Of a stretch of 64,000 nt of DNA, positions 1-11,059 are shown one piece after another (positions within the stretch are counted from its first letter, which is position 1; each line of letters starts with the position of its first letter). Origin of the DNA: Spinellus fusiger (taxonomy: Eukaryota > Mucoromycota > Mucoromycetes > Mucorales > Phycomycetaceae); contig JALLLS010000102.1 of NCBI GenBank assembly GCA_025094145.1, positions 44,351 through 108,350 on the forward strand, written 5' to 3'. Below the pieces are notes generated by a model. It was not told the origin of the DNA, made no database searches, and was given only the letters and a program-made list of their open reading frames with translations. The translations under genes were made by a program, and so were the position numbers.

Positions 1-271
1 TATTTATAAATAGGAACACAGACCAAGTTCCATGACAACCATGTCTCACTCATAGCACACCATACAATAGCACAGGATGACTGCTAATATGACTGTCACT
101 GTCTGTTGTAGGAGACACTGCCTGACTCAGAAATACCTCCTCACTCATAAGACATTGGGTCTCATGTCTTGTACGGAACACTCGCTGTCGGTGTATCACG
201 TGCTCCTATTGGCAGTAAGATTTCATCTATTGAATTAAAATACAAGTCCAATGAATTGACAATGGTGTGTG
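1..271 (+). promoter_or_regulatory. upstream region of the PDK1-like kinase gene
   Basis: No coding sequence is recognised before the kinase start codon. The region holds an E-box-like CACGTG near 198 and an inverted CCAAT (ATTGG) just after it, both plausible promoter elements. Functional assignment is inference; no transcription start can be read from the sequence. Confidence 0.3.
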
Positions 272-2593
272 ATGCCATCCGACACTTCATCTCTCTCTCC
301 ACCCACCACCACCACCACCACAACAACAACAATAACCGATCCTGTGACTGTGACAGATGTAGACGACCCTTCTCATCCTCTCTTTCACCACAGACGCACT
401 GTAACTGACTTTCACTATGGCAGTGTTCTAGGCGAAGGCAGCTATTCGACGGTACATTAGACTTGCTGTTTGAGCATGGAGACACCTTCCCTCTGACCCT
501 TTTTATTTTATATTATTCTATGTATTATTTTATATTTATATTTTCCTTTCCTTTCTGGTTAGGTGCTGGTGGGCCGTGATAAGAGAAGCAACAAGTTCTA
601 TGCTATTAAGAAACTAGACAAAGCCCACATTGTCAAGAATGATAAAGTCAAATATGTTATGATTGAGAGAGATGCTCTTAGTAAAATGAACCATCCCGGC
701 ATTATTAAGCTGTATTGGACGTTCAAGGACCACCGCAGTCTGTGTAAGTAGCTTACAACTGCTCCATGACTAAGAAGGAAAATAGACTTTGTATTGGACT
801 TGGCGAAGAATGGAGAGCTCTACAGCTACATTCGAAGGGTAACCACTGATCTAAACTCATTTATTCACTTCTTCTTATCTGTTTGTTTATCATGAGACCT
901 TAGTTGGCACCCTTTGATATTGATACGGCGCGTTTCTATGCAGCAGAAATCATATCTGCCTTGGAACATATCCACTCCAAGGACGTCATTCATCGGTAAG
1001 TGCCCTCGTAAGCCGACATGCAACAATGCAGCAATGCAACAATGTAACCATCCACTCACCGCTTGTTCTTTACAGTGACATTAAGCCAGAAAAGTAAGCT
1101 GTTGTGTTGTGTGTCCTTGCCATTGACAATTAGTATTCTACTGGATGAACGCATGCATATCAAGATCACAGACTTTGGGTCTGCAAAAATAGGCACAGAT
1201 GCCACTGAGCCAGCCAAAGGTACACTTTACTTTACGCCTGTCTCTAGTATTTAAAGACACCCTTTTCCATTTTTGCAGCCAATGCACGTTCTTTTGTAGG
1301 AACAGCAGAATATGTCTCGCCTGAACTATTGTGTAGTGATCCTGTCGCAAAAGAGTAAGTTGAAAGGGGCCCTGTTGACGGCAGAGATCTCTTTACTGTT
1401 TTCTTATGCAACATATCCTCCTCCTCCTCACCACCACCACCACCACCACCACCAACAACAGAGCCGATCTTTGGGCTTTTGCCTGTGTTCTTTTCCAGAT
1501 GCTGTCTGGCCGCTCTCCCTTCAAGGCACCTACAGACTACCTCATCTTCCAGAACATCAAGGGTCTCGACTATACCTTCCCTCCCGACTTTCCTCAAAGT
1601 GCCTGTGATCTCATCCAAAAGTTGTTGGTGCTAGATCCTACACAGCGACTCGGCTCTGCTGCTACAGGCGGCATGGAGGCCATTCGACAGCATCCCTTTT
1701 TCAATGGCATAGAGTGGGATCGTCTGTTTGATATGCCAGCACCCCCGCTCAAAGAGAGAATGGAGAAGGAGATGACACGGCAAGAAACAGCTCAGGCCTC
1801 AAAACCCTCAGAGGACTGGTTTGGAGAGACCGGCGATCCCTTTGAGGACACTGCCTGTTTGGATCTCGAGAGGGACCGATCTCTTGCTGTCAGCAGAAAA
1901 GAGGGAGTCACGACGAGGGAGGATGGAGAAGAGACGTTTTACCGTCCTCCCTCTTCTCCTCCATTGGTGGTCATTTCAGTGTCGCGACATGAAGAAACAC
2001 GGCGAGGCAGGCCCAGTGCTCGGTCGTCGTCGTCGGGCAGTCATAGTCCAGAGCGTATTGGTGGTCAATCCCACCCACCATGGTAAATAAAAAAGAAACG
2101 AAAAACAAAAGAAAGTTCTACCAACACACTCTACCTACTCCTTTACCCAATCTCTTGTTCTCTCTTATTCTCTCTCTCTTTTGTCTTGTCTTAGGATTCC
2201 TCATCTCTATCCTAATGAATCCATCCTACGTGCGGGCAAAATCATTCGCCGTCCTGGGTTCTTTTCAAAGAAGCGGTATTTGATACTGACCAACCGACCA
2301 CGGCTTCTTTACATGGATGAAGGCAAAGAGCCCGATGGGTCGGGAGGCAATCTACGCTGTGAGATTGGATGGACATGTCAACTTCTCCCTGAACTCAAGG
2401 GAAAGACAGTATTCTGCATCCACACAGTAAGTGGTTTGTTTATTCATACGTGTTTGTTTGTGTGCTGCATTGCTAAGGTGGATGTGACTAGCCACACAAG
2501 TCCTATACATTTGAAGATCCAGAAGGACAGGCCCAGGAGTGGGTGCATACAATCAACTCTATGCTGGTGGATAGTTTTGGCCTGGCTTCCTAG
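272..2593 (+). CDS. PDK1: PDK1/Pkh-type AGC protein kinase with C-terminal PH domain
   Basis: 3-phosphoinositide-dependent kinase-1 family, which phosphorylates the activation loop of other AGC kinases at the plasma membrane. Ten exons fit in frame: 272-451, 563-743, 786-838, 904-995, 1076-1093, 1134-1219, 1279-1354, 1462-2082, 2195-2426 and 2492-2593, giving about 546 aa. The protein starts with a poly-Thr run. It then shows the glycine loop LGEGSYSTV, the AIKK lysine, HRDIKPEN, DFG and the activation segment ARSFVGTAEYVSPE, whose serine matches the PDK1 autophosphorylation site. After a Ser/Arg-rich linker comes a PH-like domain (FFSKKRYLIL to EWVHTINSML), the usual PDK1 architecture. The start is the ATG at 272, in frame with the kinase core. 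The stop lies 78 bp from that of the convergent RRG7 gene. Exon 1 and the intron before exon 8 carry CAC/CAA triplet runs. Confidence 0.93.
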
Positions 2594-2671
2594 ACACCGT
2601 GCTTGCTGATGTGTTGGACTCTCTTCTCTCCTCTCTTCTACACTAGTTGTTTGTTGTATGTCTTTGGACAC

Positions 2672-3385
2672 TCATTTCCTGCCTTTAGGCTTCTTTTTAT
2701 TCATTGAAACAACTTCTCCCTTATAAGTGACAATGGGCACACCCTTGCCTGTCTTATCAAAACGTGTCGTCACCACCACATCTTCTAGTATATCCTGTGC
2801 TGCAGCATTAAACACAATGGATTTCAATGATGCCTCTGTTACCATGGCCAATCCCAAGGGCACATGTGTGGATGAGAAATGTCCAATCAGCTCCTTTGTA
2901 AAGTGGCGATGGCCAAAAGTAGAGAGAATGCCAATAGTGGCATAGGTGCTGGGCATGGACACCACAGTGCCAATCAGAGCACGGATGTGATCAGGCGTGC
3001 ATCCCTTTTGCAGGCCTTTGCACTGGACAATCACATAGGGGTCAAACTCACTTCTGACATGAGACAGGGGCCAATGACCTCGCAAATCAACGCCGCGGTC
3101 ATTCTTTCCACCGACATGAGACAGTTCGATGCCTATGGACTCAAGAGCAGCCAGTGTCTGCATTTCAAAGAGCGTGCCTCTGTACACAGTTGACTCGGGG
3201 TCTTTGTGCACAGACTCCTTGATATACGATGCAAGGGCTTCGTTTGATCTGTCTGTGGTGAGGGTGCATATCTGTGGGTGGGTGGGGTGGGTGAGGCTCG
3301 GTCGAGGGGCCGTCCAGCCGTAGGGTGTGGCGGATAACAGGGCGGGTCGGAACAGGGCACGGCGTGGGGCAGACCGCAGAATCAT
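2672..3385 (-). CDS. RRG7: Rrg7-like mitochondrial restriction-endonuclease-fold protein
   Basis: Single-exon gene for about 237 aa. The ATG at 3385 is preferred over an upstream GTG because it opens an Arg/Ala-rich, acid-free N-terminus (MILRSAPRRALFRPALL) typical of a mitochondrial presequence. The core contains GVDLRGHW followed about 16 residues later by VIVQCKG, the D...QxK pattern of the PD-(D/E)XK nuclease fold seen in the DUF2034/Rrg7 family. In yeast Rrg7 is needed for respiratory growth; its biochemical activity is not established. Downstream IRALIGTV and ATIGILST also fit the family. It shares a 333-bp upstream region with the divergent uridine phosphorylase gene. Confidence 0.8.
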   Translation of the reverse strand: MILRSAPRRALFRPALLSATPYGWTAPRPSLTHPTHPQICTLTTDRSNEALASYIKESVHKDPESTVYRGTLFEMQTLAALESIGIELSHVGGKNDRGVDLRGHWPLSHVRSEFDPYVIVQCKGLQKGCTPDHIRALIGTVVSMPSTYATIGILSTFGHRHFTKELIGHFSSTHVPLGLAMVTEASLKSIVFNAAAQDILEDVVVTTRFDKTGKGVPIVTYKGEVVSMNKKKPKGRK

Positions 3386-3718
3386 AATAACAAGACAGTA
3401 AAGAAGAAAGAAGAGGAAAAGAGAGGAGACCGAGAAAATACAAGTCACACTGTCTGTCGGATAAGAGTCAACAATAGACTCCCTCCCTCCCTCCTTTCTT
3501 TTTTATTTATATTTTTATTTATTTATATTTATTTATATTTTTATATTTATTTATATTTTTATATTTATATTTATATTTTTATATTTATATTTTTATATTT
3601 ATATTTTTTCTAATCCCAAAATATTAATATTATTCCCTTTTTTATTCTTTTCTTTTTATAGTCTCTTTCTCTCTCTCTCACTTTCAATTCTTTACTCTCT
3701 TTCTATTTCTATTTCTCT
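3386..3718. promoter_or_regulatory. divergent intergenic region between RRG7 and uridine phosphorylase genes
   Basis: This 333-bp spacer separates two divergent start codons, so it probably contains both promoters. It carries a pyrimidine tract (CCCTCCCTCCCTCC), a long array of TATTTATATTT-like units at about 3502-3610, and a second CT-rich tract just before the downstream ATG. Such CT-rich and AT-rich stretches are common in fungal promoters; no specific factor site can be assigned. Confidence 0.4.
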
Positions 3719-4732
3719 ATGAAAGAAACCCTCCACAATGCCAATTTCCCCCAAGACACTGAGGGTCACGTGTACCATCTGGGAGTCAAACAGGGTCAGG
3801 TTGCTAACCGCATTCTCACTGTAGGGGACTCTGTGCGTGCCAAGGCCATTGCCCAATTACTGGACACAGAAGAACAGAGCGGCCATCCTACGTTCATCCG
3901 CCTGAGCCAGCGTGGCTTCCTCACCATCACTGGACGCTACAAGGGTGTTCCTGTGACCATTATGGCGATTGGCATGGGGAACTGCATGATGGATTTCTTT
4001 GTGAGAGAGACAAGAGCAGTCACAAGAGGGCCGATGGCCATTCTCCGCTTTGGCTCCTGTGGCAGTGTGGCCGCACAAGCACCTCCTGGATCAGTGATTG
4101 TGCCCAAGGCAGGCTACTGCATCCGACGCAACCTCAACTACTTTAGCTCGATGCCCCCGCCTGCTGTGGAAGACCAGACACCCTCCAAGCGTATACCCAC
4201 TGAGACTGAGAATGAGACGAGGGCTGAGACGAGGGCTGAGAATGAAAAGCCGTACACAATCTCTGGCCTGTTTGCTGCTGACAAGGAGCTCACGCATCTC
4301 CTGGAGACAGCTCTCCAGACAACCGTGGCTCCCCTGGGCCTGGGTGCCATTGTGACAGGGGGTCTGAATGCAGATGGGTGCTCCTTCTACTCATCCCAAG
4401 GACGGCTGGACCCTCTTTTCTGGGACGACAATGAGACTGTGATTGCCGATGCATTGGCCATGTACCCCACCACAGACTCTCTTGAAATGGAAACCTCCAT
4501 GCTCTTTCATTTGGCCGCCTGTGCACGTGATCCCAAGCGGCCCATTCGTGCTGCTGGGTGCATGCAGGTGTTTGCCGACAGAGTGACGAACCAGTTCATT
4601 GAGCCCCATGTGGTGGCTGTTCTGGAGCCTGCTGTAGGAAAAGCAGTCCTGGATGTGTTGGTCCAGGTGTCGTTGGATGTCACTGAGCCATTGGAGGAGG
4701 CAGGCACAGTATGGGAGAGACGTCCTTTTTAG
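3719..4732 (+). CDS. uridine phosphorylase (PNP/UDP family)
   Basis: Intronless gene of 337 aa. The family catalyses phosphorolysis of uridine to uracil and ribose-1-phosphate in cytosolic pyrimidine salvage. Seen in the sequence: VGDSVRAKAIAQLL near residue 36, the IAIGMGNCMMDFF segment near 85, the nucleoside-phosphorylase signature FGSCGSV near 113, GSVIVPKAGYC near 125, SLEMETSMLFHLA (the MET purine/pyrimidine-site motif) near 256, and a fungal-type GLNADGCSFYSSQG loop. Length matches fungal uridine phosphorylases. A short Glu/Thr/Arg insert with a repeated ENETRAETRAE lies near residue 162. The ATG at 3719 is the first in frame after a CT-rich leader. Alternative: a related nucleoside phosphorylase of slightly different specificity. 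Confidence 0.9.
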   Translation: MKETLHNANFPQDTEGHVYHLGVKQGQVANRILTVGDSVRAKAIAQLLDTEEQSGHPTFIRLSQRGFLTITGRYKGVPVTIMAIGMGNCMMDFFVRETRAVTRGPMAILRFGSCGSVAAQAPPGSVIVPKAGYCIRRNLNYFSSMPPPAVEDQTPSKRIPTETENETRAETRAENEKPYTISGLFAADKELTHLLETALQTTVAPLGLGAIVTGGLNADGCSFYSSQGRLDPLFWDDNETVIADALAMYPTTDSLEMETSMLFHLAACARDPKRPIRAAGCMQVFADRVTNQFIEPHVVAVLEPAVGKAVLDVLVQVSLDVTEPLEEAGTVWERRPF

Positions 4733-4980
4733 TTTTCAATCTTTTTATTATTTTATTATTTTATTATTTTATTATAATAAATAAATAACAAATAACAAAT
4801 AACAAATAACAAATGACAAATAATAACAACTCTTTGGGTATGTAGAGGGGGTAAGAGAAATAATGAAATTCAAATAATTAAATAAAATAAAAAAGACGTG
4901 ACTCTTTTTTCAAATTTTATTCATCTTTCTACGTATCTGTGTCTCTGTGTTTCTTTTATAGACGTGCATCTACTCCCACC
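4733..4980. repeat. AT-rich spacer with short tandem repeats
   Basis: Between the uridine phosphorylase stop and the NDUFA9 start are tandem TTATTTTATTA units (about 4742-4775) followed by (AAATAAC)n (about 4780-4815). No gene is seen. The spacer probably holds the 3' UTR of the upstream gene and the promoter of the downstream one. Confidence 0.6.
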
Positions 4981-6744
4981 ATGGCATCTTCTCCTTTAGT
5001 GTCTCGCTCATTGAAACGTACGCCCCTGTTGTATAGTTGACCTTTTTACTGACGAGAGTTAGATATCAGTCCTCGCTCTGTTGCTGTGACTGCCGCTCGT
5101 GTACAAACAGTAAGCAACCAGACAACCCACAGTGCTACTATGCCCCCCCTGTCTCATACTGTTATTGTTTACTAGCGTTCTCTGCATGACTTGATGTTGA
5201 GAAAAAAGACTGGCCAGCCCATTGTATCTTACGGCAAGGGTGGACGGTAAGCACAACAGAGGAACCAACCCACTCACCCTCCCCTTCCCTTCCCTAAAAA
5301 AAAAAAGGTCATCTACCAATGGACATATTGCCACTGTGTTTGGCTGCACTGGTTTCCTGGGTCGTTATGTTGTTAGCAAGTTGGGTAAGTCCACTTGGAG
5401 GAGGTTGGCCGCGGGATTGACCCAAAAGAACAGCCAAGCAGGGCACGCAGGTGGTGGTGGCCTACCGTGATCCTGACGAGACCCGACACCTCAAGGTCAC
5501 TGGTGATTTGGGACAGATCATTCCAATGGTAAATGAGACAGTGTCCATGGCAACACCCCCCTTGTCCATCGGGAGCGACTGACTCTCTTTGTGTCTAGGA
5601 ATTCGACTTGAAGAACAAACAGACATTGGAGGAGTGTGTGCGTCACTCTGATATTGTCTACAACCTGGTGGGCCGTGACTATGAGACAAAGTAAATACAG
5701 GAGAGCCATTGGGTTTTTTGTTACTGACCCATGCATGTCTTGTAACAGAAACTACTCGTTTGAGGATGTCCATGTCCATGGCTCTCGTGCTATTGCAGAG
5801 GCCAGTGCAGAGGCAGGTGTGGCTCGCTTTGTGCAGGTGTCTGCCTTGAATGCCAACGAGGACTCTGTCTCAAAGTTCCTTCGAACAAAGGCATTGGGTG
5901 AAAAGGCAGTGCGTCAAGTCATTCCTGAAGCCACCATTGTGCGTCCTGGCACTCTCTGGGGCCACGAAGATCGCTTCTTGACAAGAATTGGTAGTAAGTC
6001 TACAGGACCCACTTCCTGTCCTCCCTACAAAAGAAAAAAGAAAAAAGAAAAAAGAAACCCCTCTCTTGTCTCTGATGTGTCTCTGATGTGTCTCTTGCTG
6101 TGTAGGCGGCAGTGGCTGGCAATACTGGGTGAATGGCGGACAGACCAAAATCCGTCCTGTAGAAGTAAGTCTAAAAGCACACACACTGTTGACTCACACA
6201 GAAAAGGTGTTGGATGTAGCCCAGGCCCTGACAGTGATGCTGACTGCAGAATCCACCATGGGAAAGACCTATGAACTCTACGGGTAACAAAAACCAATGC
6301 TGCTGTTTCTAGCCAACTCACCAGAGTATAGCCCCAAACAGTATACAGTGGAGCAAGTGTTTATGCTTGCACGCGAGATTTCCATGAAGCCCCTGCCCAT
6401 TCGCTACTTCCCCACTGTGTTCACCAAGATGGTGGCTGCCTTCTTGGACACACTCCCCTACAACCAGATGGTCAGCCCTGATCTGATTCAGAGAGTAGGT
6501 GGAAGAATAGACAGGAGGGTGTTCTTTATCTGATCCCTCGCCTCGTTTTCTTCAATAGATGTTGATGGACGATACCATTACACCTGGTGCATTGACCTTT
6601 AAGGATCTTTACATTGAACCCACGTCTTTGGAGAACGTAGCCATCCAGTATCTCCGTCACTTCCGTAGCAATGCTGTGTTTGATTTGCCCTTTGAAAAGG
6701 GAGATGGTCAGATCCGAAAGGGTGTTTACCACATTATTGATTAG
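4981..6744 (+). CDS. NDUFA9: NADH dehydrogenase (complex I) 39/40-kDa subunit, NDUFA9-like
   Basis: Accessory subunit of mitochondrial complex I with a short-chain-dehydrogenase-like Rossmann fold that binds NADPH structurally. Eleven exons fit in frame: 4981-5017, 5063-5109, 5176-5246, 5308-5384, 5434-5528, 5599-5690, 5749-5993, 6106-6164, 6207-6283, 6332-6494 and 6559-6744, about 382 aa. The N-terminus is Ser/Arg-rich, as expected for mitochondrial import. VFGCTGFLGRYVVSKL carries the GxxGxxG dinucleotide motif. LAKQGTQVVVAYRD, DIVYNLVGRDYE, VRPGTLWGHEDRFL, YELYGPKQYT and ALTFKDLYIEP are all familiar from the family. Two intron ends were settled only by frame: the acceptor at 5433 and the one at 6331. 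The intron before 5308 ends in a pure A-run before AG, without a pyrimidine tract. Confidence 0.92.
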
Positions 6745-7445
6745 AAGAAGAGGGACTCTCTGTAAAGCAGGATTCAGTAACACATCAGTAACACATCAGT
6801 GCAAAGACACCTCATCCACTGAAGGAGGTTGGATAGTAGAAGTGGGTGGGATTTATTTGCAGTATTTACACAACAGAGCAGAGCTAGTCCTTTTTTTTCT
6901 TCTTCCTTTCTACTATTTGTCTTTCTTCCAGGGCAATATAAAAGAAAAAGAAAAAGGCAGGTTCTGTGCGTCGGTAGTGAAGGAGGGGGGGAAGGCTATG
7001 AAGTGTTGAGTGTGTTACGGTTGGATTGTCAGTACCAGTGTCAGCCTTCTGTGATGGTGTCTGTCTCAGCTTAGCATGAGAGGGGGTGTGTGGGATATGT
7101 GAGGAGAAGGAGGAGGAGGAGGACTGCTTCCACACACACACAAGACAGTGGCGTGGTTGCTATGGACTACATAAAATATTAAGTCAAGAGGACAAAGGGC
7201 GACTTACTTTCTTCCCATCAGCCAATAGACTTCATGTGAAATGGAATAAGAAAGACAGAAGCATTCCCAAATAAGGGAGGACGAATGCGGCTCAGTCATT
7301 CCGCTTTGGAGTGTGAACCAAAATAAATATGGGTGCATTCAGTAGAGTGGCAGTTCTTTTTTATTATTGTTAAGAAAGAAGAAATGTAAAATTCATTGAG
7401 AATCAAGGCAGACTCAGCGCTTGAAATCTGCACGGAGCATTTGGA
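6745..7445. other. convergent intergenic region, no gene seen
   Basis: This 0.7-kb stretch lies between the 3' ends of NDUFA9 and the A20/AN1 gene. Short open frames here lack family motifs and have poor composition. It probably holds both 3' UTRs. Confidence 0.5.
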
Positions 7446-8256
7446 CTAGAGGCTGTCGAGTCGTTGGAAAGACCGTCCTCCACGGGGTTTATCATTGAGT
7501 CTGGGGTTGTTCTTGGCGAGAATGCCTGCAATAGAAGAATAGGGTGAGACAAGATTCATTGGATTCAAACACTCTTTACAGGAGAAACAAGCCTACCTTT
7601 GTCCATAGTGGCATGATCAAAGTCACACTGGTGCTTATCAGGATATCGATGGGAGTCGCAAAACACATAGTCACAACGGCACTTGTTGCTGAGTTGTTTA
7701 GCAAGTGGAATCTGTAGGGAGAGAAGGGAGTCTTATCGTGAGTGACTTGACAGATGAGAAGGATCTCTTCTAGAACAAGAAAAGACTGCAGTCCTTCTCA
7801 ACGGCTGCTCATGAGAGAGAAAGAGAGAAAGAGAAAGAAGGAGCTCACCTTTAAATGACATGTAAAACAGCGGCCTTTGCTCTTTTGAGTAGGTCTTTTG
7901 TTCTCTTCTTCTTGCTCCACCTGCTCTATTAGCTCTGTAGGGTGGGTGGTGTGGATAGGCTCAATAGCATCATGCTCACTAGGGTCGACATGTTCTATAT
8001 GCTCTACTTTTGCACTCGGGACATCCAGTACTTGTGCTCCCAACAGCTGAGTCATGGTAGAGGCAGGCAATTCTGTCGTCATACTAAGGACACTCTTCTT
8101 TTCACCATGTCTTTTTTTTTCTTGCTTACCTTGCTTAGAATGCTGCTCTTGCTCTTTGAAGCATTTCGAACACATCTGGTTGTATATTTTACTACCATAA
8201 AAACCACATCCAGCTGTACAGGGTGTAGGTCCGTTGACTGTGTTATTGTCTTCCAT
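7446..8256 (-). CDS. A20/AN1-type zinc-finger protein (stress-associated protein family)
   Basis: Three exons read on the minus strand. The first encodes MEDNNTVNGP and then an A20-type finger (CTAGC, 11 residues, CSKC near residues 13-31), an acidic middle rich in Glu and His, and the start of an AN1 finger. The second, about 7597-7710, completes it: CFTC, 13 residues, CRC, DYVFC, DSH, YPDKH, QC. The third ends in a basic tail with stop at 7446. A20/AN1 proteins bind ubiquitin or ubiquitin ligases and act in stress responses in plants and animals; the fungal role is less clear. The ATG at 8256 is chosen because upstream in-frame sequence is low-complexity repeat. Convergent with NDUFA9. Confidence 0.85.
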
Positions 8257-8570
8257 GGGTGTGAGTTGAGAGAAAGAGAGGCAAAAGAGAACAATGGAAG
8301 GAGCTGCAAATACGATGCTGACGTTGAGTAAGAATGAACTCTCCAACCAATGATGACGTCTACCTTTGAAGGAAGTAAAATTAAGAGCGAGGAAGAAAGT
8401 GGATAAAATGGAAATAAGTAACGTGACTTGTCGAGACTGCATGAATAGCTCAGCCTGCAAGTCCAATGAAAGATGGGAGGGTGGTTGGAAGCATGGCCTT
8501 TTTACTGTAAATGGTTCTTTATTGATAGAGATGGGCAGACCCATTCTAGGTTGACTCTTTTTTCTTTTAT

Positions 8571-8695
8571 TAAAAAATACAAAATATAGAATATAAAATA
8601 CAAAATATAAAATATAAAATACAAAATACAAAATACAAGATACAAAATACAAAATACAAGATACAAAATACAAAATACAAAATACAAAAATAAAG
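8571..8695. repeat. heptamer microsatellite (TACAAAA)n
   Basis: About 17 imperfect copies of a 7-bp unit TACAAAA, with TATAAAA and TACAAGA variants. On the reverse strand it reads as a spurious FCILYFVFCILYFV open frame, which is not a gene. Confidence 0.85.
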
Positions 8696-8699
8696 CAAA

Positions 8700-10890
8700 A
8701 TGCGGGTTTTTAATATAGATGGGGCAATGGAGGGGTTGCTCATAGATACATGCATAAAATAGTTCATAGTTCTATGCACAGACATACTCATGAAAATAGC
8801 CCATCCATTGATACTTTCTATCTCTATTTTCTATCATGGTGCTGTTTCTATTTCTAGAGTAAGAATACACACTGTCTTGTTTTCATAGCCACTCTTCTTG
8901 TCTGGCCATTTCCTTCTTATTAGTGTTTGTAGAGTGTGAATAACACATTGAGATATTTCTGGGAGCAGTAGATCCAATCAAGTGACATTTCTATAGGAGT
9001 CCTCTCCCTTTTATATCTATAAATCTATATTAAATATTAGTATAAATCCAACTCTTTGGCTTGTAACAATCACACTACGGAGAAGGCCATTTATCTACTC
9101 TATCTACTCTATCTACTCTACTTGCTATTGATCAGAAAATAAATCATATAGATTAAAATCAACTTTATTGATAAAACCATAACAAAGAAAGAAAGAAAAG
9201 GTGAAGATTTTATCCAATCTGATGACAAGACAGAGGCGATGATAAAACTATAACAAACGAACCAGTATAATAAATAGCACACTAAACAATAATGTAAACA
9301 TTGGAGAGGCATTTGATTCTACCCCTACTCATTATTCACAAAAGATAAAGAAAAGACAGCGTGCACTCTAAAGTACTACAATGACAGCTAGAACATGTCA
9401 ATATTTACCCAAAGAAGTGGTATGTTTTTACAGTCAACACATCTCACTTACCCGTACTACCCCAGTAGGACACGTGATAAGAATGCCTTGTCATCCGCAT
9501 GATAGAATTTGTCTTTTCACGATAGAGTTTGTCCACAAAAAGAGATTCTCTTTCTCTTTGCATACAACAACAATGCCACTCAAGGATGATTATGCCTTTA
9601 TTAATAGATAGATAAAGAATAGAAGGCATATCACCACTCGTAGATAATAGACAAACCATCTACCTTATTCTACTTTGTGTGCCTGTCGTGCTGTTAGTGT
9701 TGCAATGTATCAATGGGATCATCTTGTTTATCAGGTAATAAGCCATCTACTTGACTTTCTAAGGGTGCAAAAGAAACATGGCGTGGTAAAGACCTTTTTT
9801 TTTCTCTCTCTTCATAGTACATGGTACATAAATACATGTAAAAGTATTTATAACAAGGCCTTTTTATAGTACTCTCCTCGTGCCATCGTACATCAAGGAC
9901 TTGTCTGGCTTAATTTCTTATTCTTTTTCTTAGAATGCATTCATGGCAAGAACTATGCCACACATTTGATACACCCATCCCCTTATTTACCTGTCCTCTC
10001 CAAAAAAAAATATATACACTTCTATGTAACATTGAACAGGGAGACTCCAAGGCCAAAAAGAATAAAACAAGGAGAGAGTGAATACGTCTTGTTTAAAATA
10101 GACAGGGAGAGAATAAGTAGTCCAACAGAAAACAGAACTGGAAGGACATGTATGTGTGGAGTCTTTTTTTTCTTTTCTTTAAGGAAAACATTGAAAAAGA
10201 AAAAAGAAAAAGAAAAAGTGCCATACCAGCAAGTCAAGCCAATGTCTTTTCTTTTTGTACAGGGACTCTTTCTTATAAGTAATAATGATTTCCAAAAGAT
10301 AGTTGAAGAAAAGACATTTGAAGAAAAGGTGCATATGTAGATGTTTGTTTGTTTGTTTTTGGTAGAAATACACTTTGCTTTTTATTGCCCTGCTCCATTG
10401 CTATTGATATCTTTCCTCCATTCACAGTACACCTTACTTGCTCCTATATTTCAACCCACAGATAAATAAGGATGAGTCATATGGCGTAATGCCAAGTGGT
10501 ATAGTAGAAGCAGTGATTGTTTAAGAAACACTACAAATCATTATAACTCTTGCTGTTGCTGTAAAATACTCTCACAAATACATTAGTGCCTTTGGAGACG
10601 ATAGCATAAACTACACCTATCCTCCCAATAGATATATTTGGCAGAAATAGAAATAGAAGGTTCTTTCATTATTATTTGCACTGAATTATTAAACAATGCT
10701 AAGACGTTCTTTGTTCGAGATTATTTCAAGATAAGAAGCTCCGAAATACACGCCCTATCCATTGTATCGTAAGCTTGGTGGCTGAGATGGAATAACACTC
10801 TTAAAGTATTATCATTCTCTATACTGTCCTTGCATTAAAATAAAAGCAGCAATGTACTTTATAGATAAAGACATAAGAAGTTCATTGAAA
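8700..10890. other. gene-poor AT-rich region
   Basis: No coding sequence with recognisable motifs on either strand. There is a short (TCTATCTAC)n stretch near 9097-9120. Reading frames here are short and of low complexity. It begins the 11-kb desert between gene islands 1 and 2. Confidence 0.5.
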
Positions 10891-10894
10891 AGTA

Positions 10895-11059
10895 ATATTA
10901 TTATTTCATTTTCTATAATTAAATATATTAAGCTTTGTTGAGCTTAAGTGTGAAGCTTCTAAATCATATGTAAAGTGTTTTATTTAATGTTGAACATGTC
11001 TTATCTATTTCGTCCTGATATTTATTTTCAAAATTATTCAACTCAATCGAGTGTGGCTG
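10895..11059 (+). mobile_element. terminal fragment of a Tc1-family element
   Basis: The sequence matches by eye the right end of the Tc1 relics at 45845-47186 and 49151-50153: TTTCTATAATTAAATAT, then TGAACATGTCTTATCTATTTCGTCCTG interrupted by small changes, then ATTCAACTCAATCGAGTG and terminal GGCTG followed by TA. Only about 165 bp of the right end remains; the transposase region is missing. Confidence 0.6.

Noticed and set aside
301..340. Poly-His/Asn tract
   Set aside because: It is the out-of-frame reading of the CAC/CAA run; the kinase frame reads poly-Thr.
7798..8673. 291-codon frame on the minus strand starting in a repeat
   Set aside because: Its first 130 codons come from the TACAAAA repeat and 5' region; the real protein starts at 8256 and continues through introns.
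9966..10340. 124-codon frame in the first desert
   Set aside because: Lys/Phe-rich low-complexity composition, no motif, no splice or promoter support.
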